From Zelonia costaricensis (Eukaryota > Euglenozoa > Kinetoplastea > Trypanosomatida > Trypanosomatidae), in contig JASAOO010003044.1 in NCBI GenBank assembly GCA_030849075.1, positions 1 through 18,894 of the forward strand: a stretch of DNA of 18,894 nt, in the 5' to 3' direction. This document shows, piece by piece, positions 18,405-18,894 of this stretch. The number at the start of each line of letters is the position of its first letter. Within the stretch, counting starts at the first letter, position 1. The notes under the pieces are model-generated. The model had not been told where the DNA came from. It made no database searches and was given only the letters and a program-made list of their open reading frames with translations. A program made the translations under genes and the position numbers.

Positions 18405-18894
18405 GCAGCAAGGTGAAGAGCACAGAGTGAGACAGCACGCAGCCACGGTGCGGGGGAGGGGGGTACTCTCAGGGAAATGCGGCAAAGGCTCTGACGTGAG
18501 AGTCCGAGCTTTAAAAAAGGGCAAGCGTAGCAAGAAGGGGGGGGGCCGCTGTTCTTGAATCAACCAACCTCCTTTGCGGCTGTGAGTGTCGCGATACGGA
18601 GTTGAGATGCGGTATCCGCAACTCGTCCGAAAACCGCTTTAGAAGACAGACAAGAGGCACGGAAACCTAGCGTGCGGGGCAAAGCGTTGGATGAAAGCGG
18701 AAGCTGATTCTCTCAGAGAACGAGGGAGGGAAGAAGAGAGGGAGAGTGTGAAGTTTGAGTGGTGGGTGAAATAAGAGGGCGTGCTTCTGCCGTCAGGTGC
18801 GAGTGTGCTGCGCTCTCGGTGCGACACATCGACAGCACAAATAACGGTGCCGCCAAGCGCTAGTTTACGAGGGGACGAGCTTGCCCTTCTCAGC

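Larger units (their letters stand above)
18339..18894. other. Leader and upstream spacer of the 644-aa gene
   Basis: This holds the 5' UTR, a polypyrimidine region (minus) and spacer running off the right edge, with a G9-10 run at about 18537-18546. No gene is supported. The minus frame at 18639-18827 is short and Ser/Arg-rich, and the 75-codon upstream extension of the 644-aa frame reads splice-signal sequence. Confidence 0.6.

Noticed and set aside
17389..18558. Plus-strand frame of 389 codons
   Set aside because: Antisense shadow of the GC-rich 644-aa gene, continuing into purine-rich leader sequence; opposite to the transcription direction.
18339..18563. 75-codon N-terminal extension of the 644-aa protein (starting MIQEQRPPPF)
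   Set aside because: It would read through two good splice-acceptor signals and abolish the MGCG acylation start; Cys/Ser/Phe-rich as expected for pyrimidine leader.

Overview
The window looks like nuclear DNA of a trypanosomatid protozoan, most probably Leishmania. It holds four intronless, GC-rich reading frames, all on the minus strand. They are separated by spacers of about 3.7 to 4.1 kb in which the minus strand is strongly pyrimidine-rich, with poly(U), poly(C) and (GT)n tracts. Pyrimidine tract plus AG sites, of the kind used for spliced-leader addition, lie upstream of each start codon. This is the layout of a one-direction polycistronic unit transcribed from right to left. No database search was possible, so genus and chromosome are inferred.

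In transcription order, right to left, the layout is as follows. (1) 18338-16404 encodes a 644-aa low-complexity protein starting MGCGLSR, with four R-R-x-S phosphorylation-type sites. (2) 12715-12425 encodes a 96-aa protein starting MGAGGSA. (3) 8266-5879 encodes a 795-aa Ser/Ala/Pro-rich protein starting MGNAACG, with a poly-Gln run. (4) 1748 to beyond position 1 encodes a protein with six GSDK repeats and a Pro/Ala-rich C-terminal half, cut by the left window edge. None belongs to a family I can name.

The first three products begin with Gly2 and an N-myristoylation-type context. Two of them also have a nearby Cys that could be palmitoylated. Three consecutive predicted acyl-proteins in one transcription unit is the most interesting biological signal here. 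It suggests proteins anchored to the inner face of the plasma, flagellar or pellicular membrane, but function is not visible from sequence.

The spacers hold no convincing extra genes. They contain a 113-bp tandem duplication with an N at the copy junction (8662-8887), several microsatellites, clustered poly(U) tracts, small hairpins, and two islands (about 11300-12190 and 13050-13325) that lose the purine/pyrimidine skew. The larger island could be a degenerate retroposon of SIDER type or an old gene remnant. Almost all plus-strand open frames are antisense shadows of the GC-rich genes or readings of purine-rich spacer.
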